From Enterocloster lavalensis (GTDB lineage: Bacteria; Bacillota; Clostridia; Lachnospirales; Lachnospiraceae): DNA of 64,000 nucleotides. The notes under the pieces were generated by a model. It was not told the DNA's origin, made no database searches, and saw only the letters and a list, made by a program, of their open reading frames with translations. The stretch is taken from NCBI RefSeq assembly GCF_902364025.1, contig NZ_CABJCG010000006.1:186001-250000 (forward strand), written 5' to 3'. Below, piece after piece: positions 26,455-34,959 of the stretch (position 1 is the stretch's first letter; every line of letters starts with the position of its first letter). The position numbers and the translations under genes were made by a program.

Positions 26455-27537
26455 TCAAATGGCGATACTGTTCTCCCACACCTGAAGCGCCCGGCGCGCC
26501 TGAAGGCGGCGGCGCTCAAAATGCTCCATAGCCTCACGGCTGCCCGTGCATTTGATCCGGCTCCGCTCAAAGCGTTCCTCCAGGGAGACCTCCCGCTCGC
26601 CCTGCACCAGCTTGTCAGCCAGGTATACCACCAGCGTTTCATCCGCCTTAGGTGGTATACAATCCAGATCGTGGTGCTGGCGCACGATCTCGGCCGCCAG
26701 GGGATAACCGCTTCTGCTGAGAATTTCAGCGCCCCGCCGGGCGTGATCGGGCTGGCCCTTGCCGATGTCGTGGAGCAAGGCCGCAGACCGGACCAGCTCC
26801 AGGTTCAGGCAGATTCCGGAGCGGCCGAGCCGGACGGCCATGTCCAGAGCCTTCCGGCTGACCGCCTCGCTGTGACGCCGCACCGTCTCCGGCATCCCGC
26901 TGGTCTGCAGCAGCCATTTTAAGGCCTCTCCGTCCGGATATCCCTTCCCCCGGCTGCCGTTTAACGCCAGAAGGCGGCGGTACTCCTCCCGCGTGTCCGC
27001 GTCCGTAAAACTCCCCTCGTCGTAGACCACCACGTCCCTTACCAGCTCCTTTTGGCCCTTTAAAAAGCCCCGGAGCCCGTCGTCCCCCTGGTAGGCCATG
27101 GCCAGCTTCACCATCTCCCGATCCAGCTTCACCGGATGGCCATAGCGGTCCATGCTTTTGGTGCGGACGATGGGACTGTCGCACTCCATCACCCGGCGCA
27201 CCGTGGCCCCGGTCACCGCAGGCACGTCCACCGGCATAACCAGAATCTGGTCGCAGAGCTCTGCGATGGCCCCGAAACCCAGACGCAGCGAATCCATCAT
27301 CTCCGAGGTCTCGTAATGTTCATTGCGGATCAGTAAGACCCCGCTGTCCGCCAGCTCCCGCTCCAGCTCCTCCCCCCGGAATCCGGTCACCACGGCAATC
27401 GGGTCCGCATGTTCCGCTTTCAACATGGCAACCAGATGCCCGGCAACGCTGAACTCCCCAAAGGGAAGCAGGGGCTTGAAGGCCCCCATGCGGGAGGAAA
27501 GTCCCGCCGCTGCAATCACTGCTCCTGTCCGCTTCAT
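26455..27537 (-). CDS. MobA/MocA-like NTP transferase fused to an HD domain
   Basis: A 360-residue two-domain protein. The N-terminal domain (about 1-195) is a MobA/MocA-type nucleotidyltransferase: AAAGLSSRMGAFKPLLPFG with the NTP-binding loop, and MPVDVPAV as metal site. The C-terminal HD phosphohydrolase-like domain (about 210-340) contains HSEAVSRKA and AALLHDIGKGQPDH. MocA-type enzymes add CMP to molybdopterin to make the cytosine dinucleotide form used by hydroxylases, so a maturation role for the adjacent Mo enzyme is likely. The HD domain's substrate is unknown. GGAGGAG precedes the ATG at 27537. Confidence 0.87.
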   Translation of the reverse strand: MKRTGAVIAAAGLSSRMGAFKPLLPFGEFSVAGHLVAMLKAEHADPIAVVTGFRGEELERELADSGVLLIRNEHYETSEMMDSLRLGFGAIAELCDQILVMPVDVPAVTGATVRRVMECDSPIVRTKSMDRYGHPVKLDREMVKLAMAYQGDDGLRGFLKGQKELVRDVVVYDEGSFTDADTREEYRRLLALNGSRGKGYPDGEALKWLLQTSGMPETVRRHSEAVSRKALDMAVRLGRSGICLNLELVRSAALLHDIGKGQPDHARRGAEILSRSGYPLAAEIVRQHHDLDCIPPKADETLVVYLADKLVQGEREVSLEERFERSRIKCTGSREAMEHFERRRLQARRALQVWENSIAI

Positions 27538-27570
27538 TCCACACTCCTCCATTTCATGGGTTGGGGGGCT

Positions 27571-27999
27571 TCACCTCCGGGCAGCCGCCTCTTCCGTCAC
27601 CCCGCCGCTCATCTGCGCCATCCGGTCCGCCCTGCGGACCGCATAGTCCTTTAGCGTCCGTTTGAGAGCGATCTCCGCCATCTGCGCGCAGTGGATGCTC
27701 TCCTGCTCCAGGCCCCCGAAAAACTCCGAAAGGGCGGCGGCGCTGATCAGATACGCCTCCATCACCGGCTTTCCAAGCGCCAGCTCTGCGGCCCGGGCCG
27801 CGCAGGCCTTTAAGGGCGGGCAGGCGGACTCGGTGATCGTAAAACGGCACTCCGTGATGATCTCACGCCTGGTGTCCACGAACATGGCCAGCACATCCCC
27901 GCAGCCCGGCTCCCTTGCCTCGCCTCTGCCCAGAAATGTTTCCGGCTCTCCCAGGTTTTCCGTCTTTTCACTGTATAAAATAATTTTCTCGCGATCCAT
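27571..27999 (-). CDS. NifU/IscU-like iron-sulfur scaffold protein
   Basis: A 142-residue protein with the IscU-fold cysteine pattern: GCGD near residue 33, a second Cys in SACPPLKAC near 60, and a third in HCAQMAE near 103. The flanking pattern (GKPVMEAYLIS, EIALKRTL) also fits. Such scaffolds donate Fe-S clusters. Here it probably serves the cluster-rich hydroxylase and oxidoreductase subunits upstream. It differs from housekeeping IscU in its extended C-terminus, and no cysteine desulfurase gene is adjacent. Confidence 0.75.
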   Translation of the reverse strand: MDREKIILYSEKTENLGEPETFLGRGEAREPGCGDVLAMFVDTRREIITECRFTITESACPPLKACAARAAELALGKPVMEAYLISAAALSEFFGGLEQESIHCAQMAEIALKRTLKDYAVRRADRMAQMSGGVTEEAAARR

Positions 28000-28021
28000 T
28001 GTAATCTCCCTATTCTACAGT

Positions 28022-28160
28022 CGGATTGGCCGGTAAACTATACCCAAACATGCGGGACGGCTGTGCACGGATTGGCCGGCAGGCTGTAACCAGGCACGCC
28101 GGACAGCCGAGACCGGGTGAACCCGCCCCAGTCTCCCGGCTCCCGGTTCAGCCGTCCCGC
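28022..28160. other. Tandem 46-bp repeat inside a long-range stem
   Basis: Two units, 28022-28067 and 28068-28113, agree at about 32 of 46 positions and both begin CGGATTGGCCGG. A 12-bp perfect inverted repeat, GCGGGACGGCTG (28052-28063) with CAGCCGTCCCGC (28149-28160), encloses the second unit and a further stem. It lies between the flavin subunit gene and the NifU-like gene, so it would be in the operon mRNA. Confidence 0.6.
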
Positions 28161-28166
28161 TCTTCC

Positions 28167-30533
28167 TCAAAATCCCAGAAACCGCCGCACCATCACCTTA
28201 GCCATCTCGATCTTATAACCGTTCATTTCCAGCGGAATGGCGTGCCGCAGGGCGATCTCGGCCGCCTCGCGGGCAGTCTCCTCATTCAGCGCCTTGCCGC
28301 GCAGGTAGTTCTCTGCCTCGGTCATCTTCATGGGGATGGGAGCCACGGCGCCCAGCACCAGGCTGATCTCCTTCACCAGACCGTCCTCCAGGCGGTAGGT
28401 TCCGGCCACGGCCAGCACCGCGAAGTCGATGGACTTGCGGATGCGGTATTTGTCGTAAACCGCCACTGTACCCGGCTCAGGTTTTGGCACCACGATCTCC
28501 AGCACAATCTCCCCTGGCTTTAAGATATCCTTCACACGGGTGGAACCGGCGAAAAATACCGCTCCGTCCAGCTCCCGCAGGCTGGTCCTGACCCTGGCGC
28601 CGTAGGCGTAGAGCATGTTGGCCATGTCGCTGGGGTTCACGGCCAGACAGCCGCAGTTAAAGCAGCGGCAGGCCTCACCGCGAACCGCCTCCTCTGGCAG
28701 GGATCCCATGTCCTCCTTGTCCATGCCGCGCTCTTCGACCGGCAGCAGCGGGGACTTTACCGCGCTGTGGCTGTGGCGGCAGCCCGGATCAAAGGAGGCC
28801 AGTTTAGCGGCCTCACGCGCTTCCTGAACCTTCTCCACCTCCAGCGGTTCCAGGCCGCAGTGGCGGTTGATGGCTACAGCGGTCTCCTTGCCCGCCGCGA
28901 TGGCCTTGATCACCGTAGCCGGGCCCGTGGTCACATCGCCTCCGGCGAAGATTCCGTCCACGCTGGTGCGGTTGCCCTCCAGGGCCTTGATTCTGCCCCG
29001 CTCCGTCTCCACCTCGTAAGCGCCGTTTAAGAACTCCAGGTCCGCCTTCTGGCCGATGGCCATGAGAATGATGTCCGCATCCAATGTCAGCAGCTTGTCC
29101 TCGTCGTAGACCGGGTTGAAGCGGCCGGTCTCATCCAGCACCCTGGGGCAGCTCTTGAACACGATGCCGCTGACCGCTCCATCCCGGCGCAGCACTTCCT
29201 TGGGTCCCCAGCCGTTTTGGATCACCACTCCCTCCTCCAGGGCGCGGGTGACCTCCTCCTCGTTGGCCGGCATGCCGTCCCGCTGCTCCAGGCAGACCAT
29301 GGTCACATTGGGCGCGCCCAGGCGCTTGGCCGTGATGGCCACGTCCATTGCCACGTTTCCGCCGCCCACAACCACCACGTCGGAGCCGGGCTTCTCCAGA
29401 ATATAATTGTTCACGTCCACCAGGAATTCCAGGCCAAACCGGGTCAGTTCCTCGCCCGCCAGACCGATCAGGGGGCGTTTCCAGGTGCCGGTGTCCAGCA
29501 TCACGCCGTCGCTGTCCTGATAGATTTCTTCCAGCTGGATGTCGGTTCCCACCGAACAGCCGCAGCGGAAGGCGACGCCCATATGTTCCAGTGCTCCCAC
29601 GAACCTGCGCACGATCTCCTTGGGCAGGCGGTAGGCCGGAATAGCATAGGACAGGCAGCCGCCCGCTTCCTTCTGTTTCTCGTACACGGTCACACGGTAG
29701 CCGCTCTGGCGCAGGTAACAGGCCGCGGTCAGTCCTGCGGGGCCGGAACCCACGATGGAGATGTGTTTTCCATTCTCCCGCTCCGGTTTTGTGAGGAACT
29801 GATCCGCGTGCTCCAGAATATAGTCCCCAAGAAAACGCTCGATGCTGCCCACGTTCAGGCTCTCGTCGTAGGTGTTGCGGTTGCAGCCCTCCATGCAGAA
29901 GTGGGCGCAGACGCGGCTGGTGATGGCGGGCATGGGATTGACCTCCAAAAGTACCCGGGCCGCTTTCTCATACTCTCCCGCCCGAACCATTTCCATATAA
30001 GCGGAAATGTCTGTGTGAGCCGGACATTTCCCCGTACAGGGAGTCTCGCACACCTTGGCCGCCCCGAAAATGGAGTGGTACCGGTTCTCGCCCATCATAG
30101 CCGAGCACAGGTGGCCGCTCTTTCTGGCGCAGTTGATCTTACCGCCCAGAATGTCGGGATAGCGGTAATACCAGCAGCGGATATCCTGGCAGATATTTCC
30201 GGCTATCGTGGCCGTGTTGCGCAGGTTGGGGGTTGCCACGCTTTTCGCCGCGGTCTGCAGCGCGGGCCAGCGGCTTCCCACAACCGGTGAATCCGCCACG
30301 TCCCGCAGGGTGGCCGCGGCCCCGATGTGCAGGCCGTCCTCCCGCTCCTCAATGCGGTTTAAACCCGGGATGCCCTTTAAATTCACCACCTGCCTGGGGT
30401 ATTCCGGCAGCAGGCCGTCCTTTAAAACGCCCAGCAGATCCGTGCCGCCGCCCATGGCAACTGTGTCCGGCTCCATCAGGAAGCCAACCGCCTCCTCCAC
30501 AGACGACGGGTTCTTATATGTAAAATTTTTCAT
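28167..30533 (-). CDS. Molybdenum hydroxylase FAD subunit with inserted GltD-like oxidoreductase
   Basis: A 788-residue nested fusion. Residues about 1-175 are the N-terminal half of a XdhB/CoxM-type FAD domain (AMGGGTDLLGVLKDG; TIAGNICQDIRCWYYRYP). Residues about 178-620 are a complete GltD-like module: an Fe-S part with CETPCTGKCP and CAHFCMEGC, an FAD motif VGSGPAGLTAA and an NAD(P) motif VVGGGNVAMDVA. After CRCFNCGC (about 621-628) the XdhB domain resumes at LAVNPSDMANML and ends with the flavoprotein C-terminal domain. It probably links substrate hydroxylation to NAD(P)H or another carrier. AGGAGGG precedes the ATG. Confidence 0.9.
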   Translation of the reverse strand: MKNFTYKNPSSVEEAVGFLMEPDTVAMGGGTDLLGVLKDGLLPEYPRQVVNLKGIPGLNRIEEREDGLHIGAAATLRDVADSPVVGSRWPALQTAAKSVATPNLRNTATIAGNICQDIRCWYYRYPDILGGKINCARKSGHLCSAMMGENRYHSIFGAAKVCETPCTGKCPAHTDISAYMEMVRAGEYEKAARVLLEVNPMPAITSRVCAHFCMEGCNRNTYDESLNVGSIERFLGDYILEHADQFLTKPERENGKHISIVGSGPAGLTAACYLRQSGYRVTVYEKQKEAGGCLSYAIPAYRLPKEIVRRFVGALEHMGVAFRCGCSVGTDIQLEEIYQDSDGVMLDTGTWKRPLIGLAGEELTRFGLEFLVDVNNYILEKPGSDVVVVGGGNVAMDVAITAKRLGAPNVTMVCLEQRDGMPANEEEVTRALEEGVVIQNGWGPKEVLRRDGAVSGIVFKSCPRVLDETGRFNPVYDEDKLLTLDADIILMAIGQKADLEFLNGAYEVETERGRIKALEGNRTSVDGIFAGGDVTTGPATVIKAIAAGKETAVAINRHCGLEPLEVEKVQEAREAAKLASFDPGCRHSHSAVKSPLLPVEERGMDKEDMGSLPEEAVRGEACRCFNCGCLAVNPSDMANMLYAYGARVRTSLRELDGAVFFAGSTRVKDILKPGEIVLEIVVPKPEPGTVAVYDKYRIRKSIDFAVLAVAGTYRLEDGLVKEISLVLGAVAPIPMKMTEAENYLRGKALNEETAREAAEIALRHAIPLEMNGYKIEMAKVMVRRFLGF

Positions 30534-32825
30534 CTATTTTCCCTCCTTTTCCTTCAGCGCCTGAATCACCTTGGCAGGCGAAAACGGATACGAGTTCAGC
30601 TTGATGCCGCAGGCGTTGTAGATGGCCATGCGGATCGCCGGGCCGCCGGGGGCCAAAAGCGGTTCGCCCACGCCCACCGCGCCGAAGGGGTAGTCGTTGT
30701 CGCTGTTCTTCATGGATTCCAGCACAATGTGATCGTGCTTCACCACGTCGTTGAAGGTTCTGGTCTTGTAATCGATGTTGCTGGGATTTAACACGCGGTA
30801 GTCATTGGGATCCCAGACCGTTTCCTCCATGCAGGCGATGTCGATGCCGGCGAAGAAGGACTGGAGCTGGTTTCTCAGGGGAAGCGGGTTCACGATCACG
30901 CCCGCGTCGGAGCCGCCGAAGTGGTCCACGATGCGGAAGGTTCCCATTTCCAGGTCCACCTCAACCTCCACAAACTGCAGGTGGAAAATTGTGCTGTTGT
31001 GCACGCCCTCAAAGCGTCCGCAGCCGGTCACGCTGTCCACCTTGCCCATCAGGTGGGGGAACAGCAGGTAGGTTTCCCCGGGATTGGACAGCCGGTAAAC
31101 CTTGCCGCCCTTAAAGCCCAGATCGTCCTCCGGAACGCCGAATTTCTCGTGGGCCAGCTGATAGAGCTTGCGCTTCACATCCTCGCAGGCCCGCTTGGCC
31201 ACGATGCCGCCGCAGTAGGTGGATCGGGAGCCGGTGGAGCCGAAGTCCGGGGGCGTCATGCCGGTGTCCGCGTCGGAAACCCGGATGCACTCTAAGGGCA
31301 TATCCAGCTCCTCAGCCACGATCTTTAACATCACGTCCCTGGTTCCTGCGCCGAATTCCGCCATACAGGTGGAAAGATACACGGCGCCAAGACCGGTCAG
31401 GGTCACGTTGGCGTTGCTCGGCTTTCCGCCCGTGTCCGAGTGGCCCGCTGCGCCCACGCCCACGCCTCTTGCCTTCTTTCCGTCCGGGGACACCCAGGTG
31501 GGCACGCCCCAGCCTTTAAACCGGCCGCTCCAGCCAAAAGCCTCCGCCGTTTTCACCACCAGATCGCTCCAGTCCGCGGTCTTGTTATTCTGCCAGGGAT
31601 GGGGCTCGGCCATGGCGTTGTGGTAGCGGTCGCCCTTCTTCATGGCGTTTTTCACCAGATAGTCCACCGGATCCACATCCAGTTTGATGCAGGCTTCCAT
31701 AATGGCCTGGCTGACCAGGGCCGTGCTCTCCATGTATCCGTAACCCCGGAAGGAACCCGACGGCATGTGGTTGGTGACCACCACCTCGGCGTCAAACTTC
31801 TTGTTGTCGGTCTTACACAGGATCGGCAGAGTGTTGGTACCCACCGCCAGCATGAACTCCTGGGTGGATGCGCAGACGCCCGCGTCCGCGTACTGGCGCA
31901 TCTCCACGGCGCTGGCCAGTCCGTCTTTCTTCATTCCGAACCGGATGTGGGCGTTGGTCACCATGCGGTTCTGATGGATTGCAAAATGCTCCTCCTTGGT
32001 GTAGCAGAACATCACGGGACAGCGGGCCGCTTTCGCCATGACAGCCGCAAATACCAGGGGCTGCACGTTGCCGCTGTAGAGCTTGGAGCCGAAGCTGCCT
32101 CCCACGGCCGGAGCGGTCAAACGCACCTGCTCGTAGGGCACGTTCAGGGCCGACGCCACGTTCTGGTGGCAGTAAGCGGGAGCCGCGGCCGAGGCGATAA
32201 AGTTGTAGGTGTCGTTCTCATACCAGCAGATGGTCACCGGCGGCTCCACGGGCAGCGGGTTCTGGCCGTTCTCGATGGAGGAGTCCACCTCCACGATCAC
32301 GTCGGACTCCGCAAAGCCCTTTTCCAGATCTCCCACCTCAAAGTTTAAATTGTTTTTGTGGGGCGCGATATTTCCGGGGAGCTCGGGATAAAGCTGGGGC
32401 GCATCCTCCGCCAGGGCTTCCTCGATGGTGAACACAGGCTTTAACACCTGGTATTTCACCTCGATCAGCTTCATGGCTTCCAGGGCGATATCCTCCGTCT
32501 CCGCCACCACCAGGGCCACCGCGTCCCCCACGAAGCGCACGTACTCGTCCATCAGGTGATGGTGCTTTGGCGGGGTGAAGCCGTTGGTGATGAAAATATT
32601 CCGGTCCACATCCTTCCAGGTCACCACCGCGGAGACGCCGGGACAGGCTTTTGCCTTCTCCGTGTTGATCTCCACCAGCCTGGCGTAGGGATGGGGGCTT
32701 CTCAGAATCTTGCCGTACTGCATTCCGGGCTTCTTGAAATCTCCCGTATACATCGCCTTTCCCGTCACAATCTGCGGGCCCAACAGGCGTTTTGTCTCTT
32801 TTCCAACATATTTCAGTTCGCTCAT
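30534..32825 (-). CDS. Xanthine dehydrogenase-family molybdopterin-binding subunit
   Basis: A 763-residue large subunit of a molybdenum hydroxylase. The N-terminal aldehyde oxidase/xanthine dehydrogenase hammerhead domain (about 1-120) is followed by the Mo-binding domains: VGGSFGSKLY near 245, SGSFRGYGYMEST near 360 and the catalytic-Glu motif GVGEPLLAPGGP near 730. Substrate cannot be fixed from sequence; purines or other N-heterocycles are likely. The stop adjoins the FAD subunit start, and the start overlaps the 2Fe-2S subunit stop (ATGA), so the three subunits are co-translated. Confidence 0.92.
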   Translation of the reverse strand: MSELKYVGKETKRLLGPQIVTGKAMYTGDFKKPGMQYGKILRSPHPYARLVEINTEKAKACPGVSAVVTWKDVDRNIFITNGFTPPKHHHLMDEYVRFVGDAVALVVAETEDIALEAMKLIEVKYQVLKPVFTIEEALAEDAPQLYPELPGNIAPHKNNLNFEVGDLEKGFAESDVIVEVDSSIENGQNPLPVEPPVTICWYENDTYNFIASAAAPAYCHQNVASALNVPYEQVRLTAPAVGGSFGSKLYSGNVQPLVFAAVMAKAARCPVMFCYTKEEHFAIHQNRMVTNAHIRFGMKKDGLASAVEMRQYADAGVCASTQEFMLAVGTNTLPILCKTDNKKFDAEVVVTNHMPSGSFRGYGYMESTALVSQAIMEACIKLDVDPVDYLVKNAMKKGDRYHNAMAEPHPWQNNKTADWSDLVVKTAEAFGWSGRFKGWGVPTWVSPDGKKARGVGVGAAGHSDTGGKPSNANVTLTGLGAVYLSTCMAEFGAGTRDVMLKIVAEELDMPLECIRVSDADTGMTPPDFGSTGSRSTYCGGIVAKRACEDVKRKLYQLAHEKFGVPEDDLGFKGGKVYRLSNPGETYLLFPHLMGKVDSVTGCGRFEGVHNSTIFHLQFVEVEVDLEMGTFRIVDHFGGSDAGVIVNPLPLRNQLQSFFAGIDIACMEETVWDPNDYRVLNPSNIDYKTRTFNDVVKHDHIVLESMKNSDNDYPFGAVGVGEPLLAPGGPAIRMAIYNACGIKLNSYPFSPAKVIQALKEKEGK

Positions 32826-33349
32826 ACCTGCTCCTCCCTCTTCTTCCGGTTCTGATCCACATAGGCCATAATGGATTCCACCGCCGTGTAATGGGTGCCG
32901 CAGCGGCAGTAATTGCCGGCCAGGGCCTCCCGCACTTCCTCCTCCGTGGGCTCCGGGTTCTCATTGAGCAGCGCTTTGGCCGTCATGATCACGCCGGGGA
33001 TACAGAAGCCGCACTGGTAACCGCAGTTGTCCAAAAATGCCTGCTGCAGGCCGTCCAGCTCCCCTGTGGCCCGGTCCGCCAGGCCCTCGATGGTGGTGAT
33101 GTCCGCCCCGTCACAGTCCATGGTCAGGGTCATGCAGGAGGTCACGGCCCTGCCGTCCATAATCACGGTACAGCAGCCGCAGGCCCCCTGGTCGCAGCCG
33201 ATCTTAAGCCCGGTCAGCTCCAGACGGTCCCGCAGGGTGTGGGCCAGGGTCTCGCTCTCCGGCATGTCGGTCCTGCCGTCCCCCACCGGTATCTCATACG
33301 CTCTGCCGTTGACTGTGAGCGCGATGATTTTCTGAGTAATTTCTTTCAT
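32822..33349 (-). CDS. Molybdenum hydroxylase 2Fe-2S subunit
   Basis: A 175-residue electron-transfer subunit. An N-terminal plant-type 2Fe-2S domain has GCDQGACGCC and a later Cys in TSCMTL; a C-terminal helical 2Fe-2S domain has CGFCIPG and YCRCGTH. Length and cysteine pattern match the XdhC/CoxS-type small subunits. AAAGGAG precedes the ATG. Confidence 0.93.
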   Translation of the reverse strand: MKEITQKIIALTVNGRAYEIPVGDGRTDMPESETLAHTLRDRLELTGLKIGCDQGACGCCTVIMDGRAVTSCMTLTMDCDGADITTIEGLADRATGELDGLQQAFLDNCGYQCGFCIPGVIMTAKALLNENPEPTEEEVREALAGNYCRCGTHYTAVESIMAYVDQNRKKREEQV

Positions 33350-33376
33350 ATTGATCTATCTCCTTTCAGTTTGCAG

Positions 33377-34615
33377 CTACGGCTGCCGGTCGTTCTTTAC
33401 AAAGAGGCAGAACACCGCCGCGATCACGGAGCAGCCCAGGAAAATGTACCAGACAAACGAGTAGCTCCCGGTGAGGTCGATGGCCCGGCCCACGATGATC
33501 GGCATGATCAGGCTGGCCAGCTGAAACAGCAGATTCTGGGTGGAAGCCGCCGTGGCCGTGTACCGCTCTCCGGCCAGCATCATGGCCGAGGTGGTGTAAT
33601 GGGTGGAGGGCAGATAGGAAATGGCCCCGTAAACGCAGCCCACAACGATCAGTCCCATATACCCCCTCTGCATGGAGAACAGCACCGTCATCACGCCCAT
33701 GGCCGCCAGGCTCGCGATCAGGAAATTCCGGTGGGACATACGGCATTTCACCGCGATGGAACCGGACAGGCAGGAGGCGATGATTCCCGCGATGCTGTAG
33801 CAGGTGATGATCATACCCCCCTGTACCGGCGTAAAGCCCAGGCTCTGGGCATAACGGTTGGTCCAGGTGGCGAAGCCCACGGTCACGAACATGAACATAA
33901 ATCCGCTGACTCCCAGCAAAAGCTGCTGCTTGTTGGTGAAAAATCCAACCAGCCCTTCCAGCAGCCCGGCCTGTCCCTTCGCTTTGGTGGCAGCCGCCTG
34001 CGCCACAGCCGGATTTCCGGCGGGAACCGCAGCTGTTTTCCGTGGGATGGGCTGTACGAACACGGCCAGCAGCGCCACGATGATCACCACGATGGCTGCC
34101 ACGATCAGGAACGTATTTCTCCAGCCCACTGCCTGGTTTAAGGGCGCTCCGATGGACTGGGCCAGGGTGATGCCAAAGGGCGGCGAGGCCAGCACCACGC
34201 CCATGGCTGAGGCGCGCTTTTTCGGCTCAAAGGTGGTTGCCACCACTTTGGAGCACTGGGCCATCACGCAGCCGCTGCTGATTCCCGTGATCACGCGGAT
34301 GACCAGACCCATCTCATAATTGGTGATAAATGACATGGCCGCCGTCATCACGCCGCCCAGCACCGTACAAGTAATCAGAATGTACTTCGGCTGATACCGG
34401 TCCGCCATAATTCCGCCCGGAATCTGCGTCACCAGATAACCGGCGAAAAACGCCGACATGTAAAGGCCCGCCTGTGTGGCGTTGATCCCGAATTCATTGG
34501 ACACGTCCGCCATCAGGGGACTCCAGATGTACCGGCTCAAAAATGTAAATGTAAACGCAAGCGTGACTGCCGCGAGGGACAGATAGGGATTTCGCTTCTT
34601 TTGTTCTGCTCCCAT
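33377..34615 (-). CDS. Major facilitator superfamily transporter
   Basis: A 412-residue protein with about 12 transmembrane segments. The inter-helix motif GGIMADRYQPKY (about 66-77) is the MFS loop 2-3 signature, and a basic cytoplasmic loop separates the halves (about 192-225). It is the first gene of the molybdenum hydroxylase run and probably imports the enzyme's substrate or exports a product. A TetR-type operator overlaps the start of transcription. Confidence 0.88.
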   Translation of the reverse strand: MGAEQKKRNPYLSLAAVTLAFTFTFLSRYIWSPLMADVSNEFGINATQAGLYMSAFFAGYLVTQIPGGIMADRYQPKYILITCTVLGGVMTAAMSFITNYEMGLVIRVITGISSGCVMAQCSKVVATTFEPKKRASAMGVVLASPPFGITLAQSIGAPLNQAVGWRNTFLIVAAIVVIIVALLAVFVQPIPRKTAAVPAGNPAVAQAAATKAKGQAGLLEGLVGFFTNKQQLLLGVSGFMFMFVTVGFATWTNRYAQSLGFTPVQGGMIITCYSIAGIIASCLSGSIAVKCRMSHRNFLIASLAAMGVMTVLFSMQRGYMGLIVVGCVYGAISYLPSTHYTTSAMMLAGERYTATAASTQNLLFQLASLIMPIIVGRAIDLTGSYSFVWYIFLGCSVIAAVFCLFVKNDRQP

Positions 34616-34688
34616 AACCTACTCCTTTAACTTTTCGTTATTTTTTTAACACTTTTGGTCAAAAAAAATGGCTGCAGCCCATTTTTAA

Positions 34689-34748
34689 TGCTATACAAAA
34701 TGCATTCTGTATAGCACCTATATTACGGCCTTTTTCGCCATTCGTCAA
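34689..34748 (-). promoter_or_regulatory. Promoter and TetR-type operator for the MFS-hydroxylase operon
   Basis: On the minus strand, TTGACG (34743-34748) and TAATAT (34720-34725) are 17 bp apart. A 9-bp inverted repeat TGCTATACA, 10-bp spacer, TGTATAGCA (34689-34716) covers the predicted start site, as expected for repression. Confidence 0.75.
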
Positions 34749-34819
34749 CACTTTTTTGTGATTTTCGCTATTTTTTCACAGCAATATCGCCTTTTCATGA
34801 TCTTTTATGTCATACCACC

Positions 34820-34900
34820 AACAATACATATTGCAATTTGTATAGCATAATTATTAACATCCCCCTCAATCTTGCGCCGGAGGTATTTTCCCGGTATAAT
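34820..34900 (+). promoter_or_regulatory. tetR-side operator and promoter
   Basis: A second operator copy at 34820-34847 has a perfect right arm TGTATAGCA, a left arm matching at 6 of 9 positions and the same 10-bp spacer with a TGCA centre. Downstream lie TTGCGC (34872-34877), 17 bp, TATAAT (34895-34900), the likely regulator promoter. Confidence 0.65.
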
Positions 34901-34959
34901 AAAACCAAGCGCGCGCCTGGCCGCGCAGCCGCGAGCAAACAGGAAATGGGGAATTGAAA

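Noticed and set aside
28022..28160. Riboswitch or molybdenum cofactor RNA
   Set aside because: It is between genes of one operon, contains a tandem repeat, and I could not match it to a known riboswitch core.
29217..34141. Several long plus-strand ORFs across the hydroxylase operon
   Set aside because: Antisense shadows of the FAD, Mo and MFS genes, whose motifs are intact.
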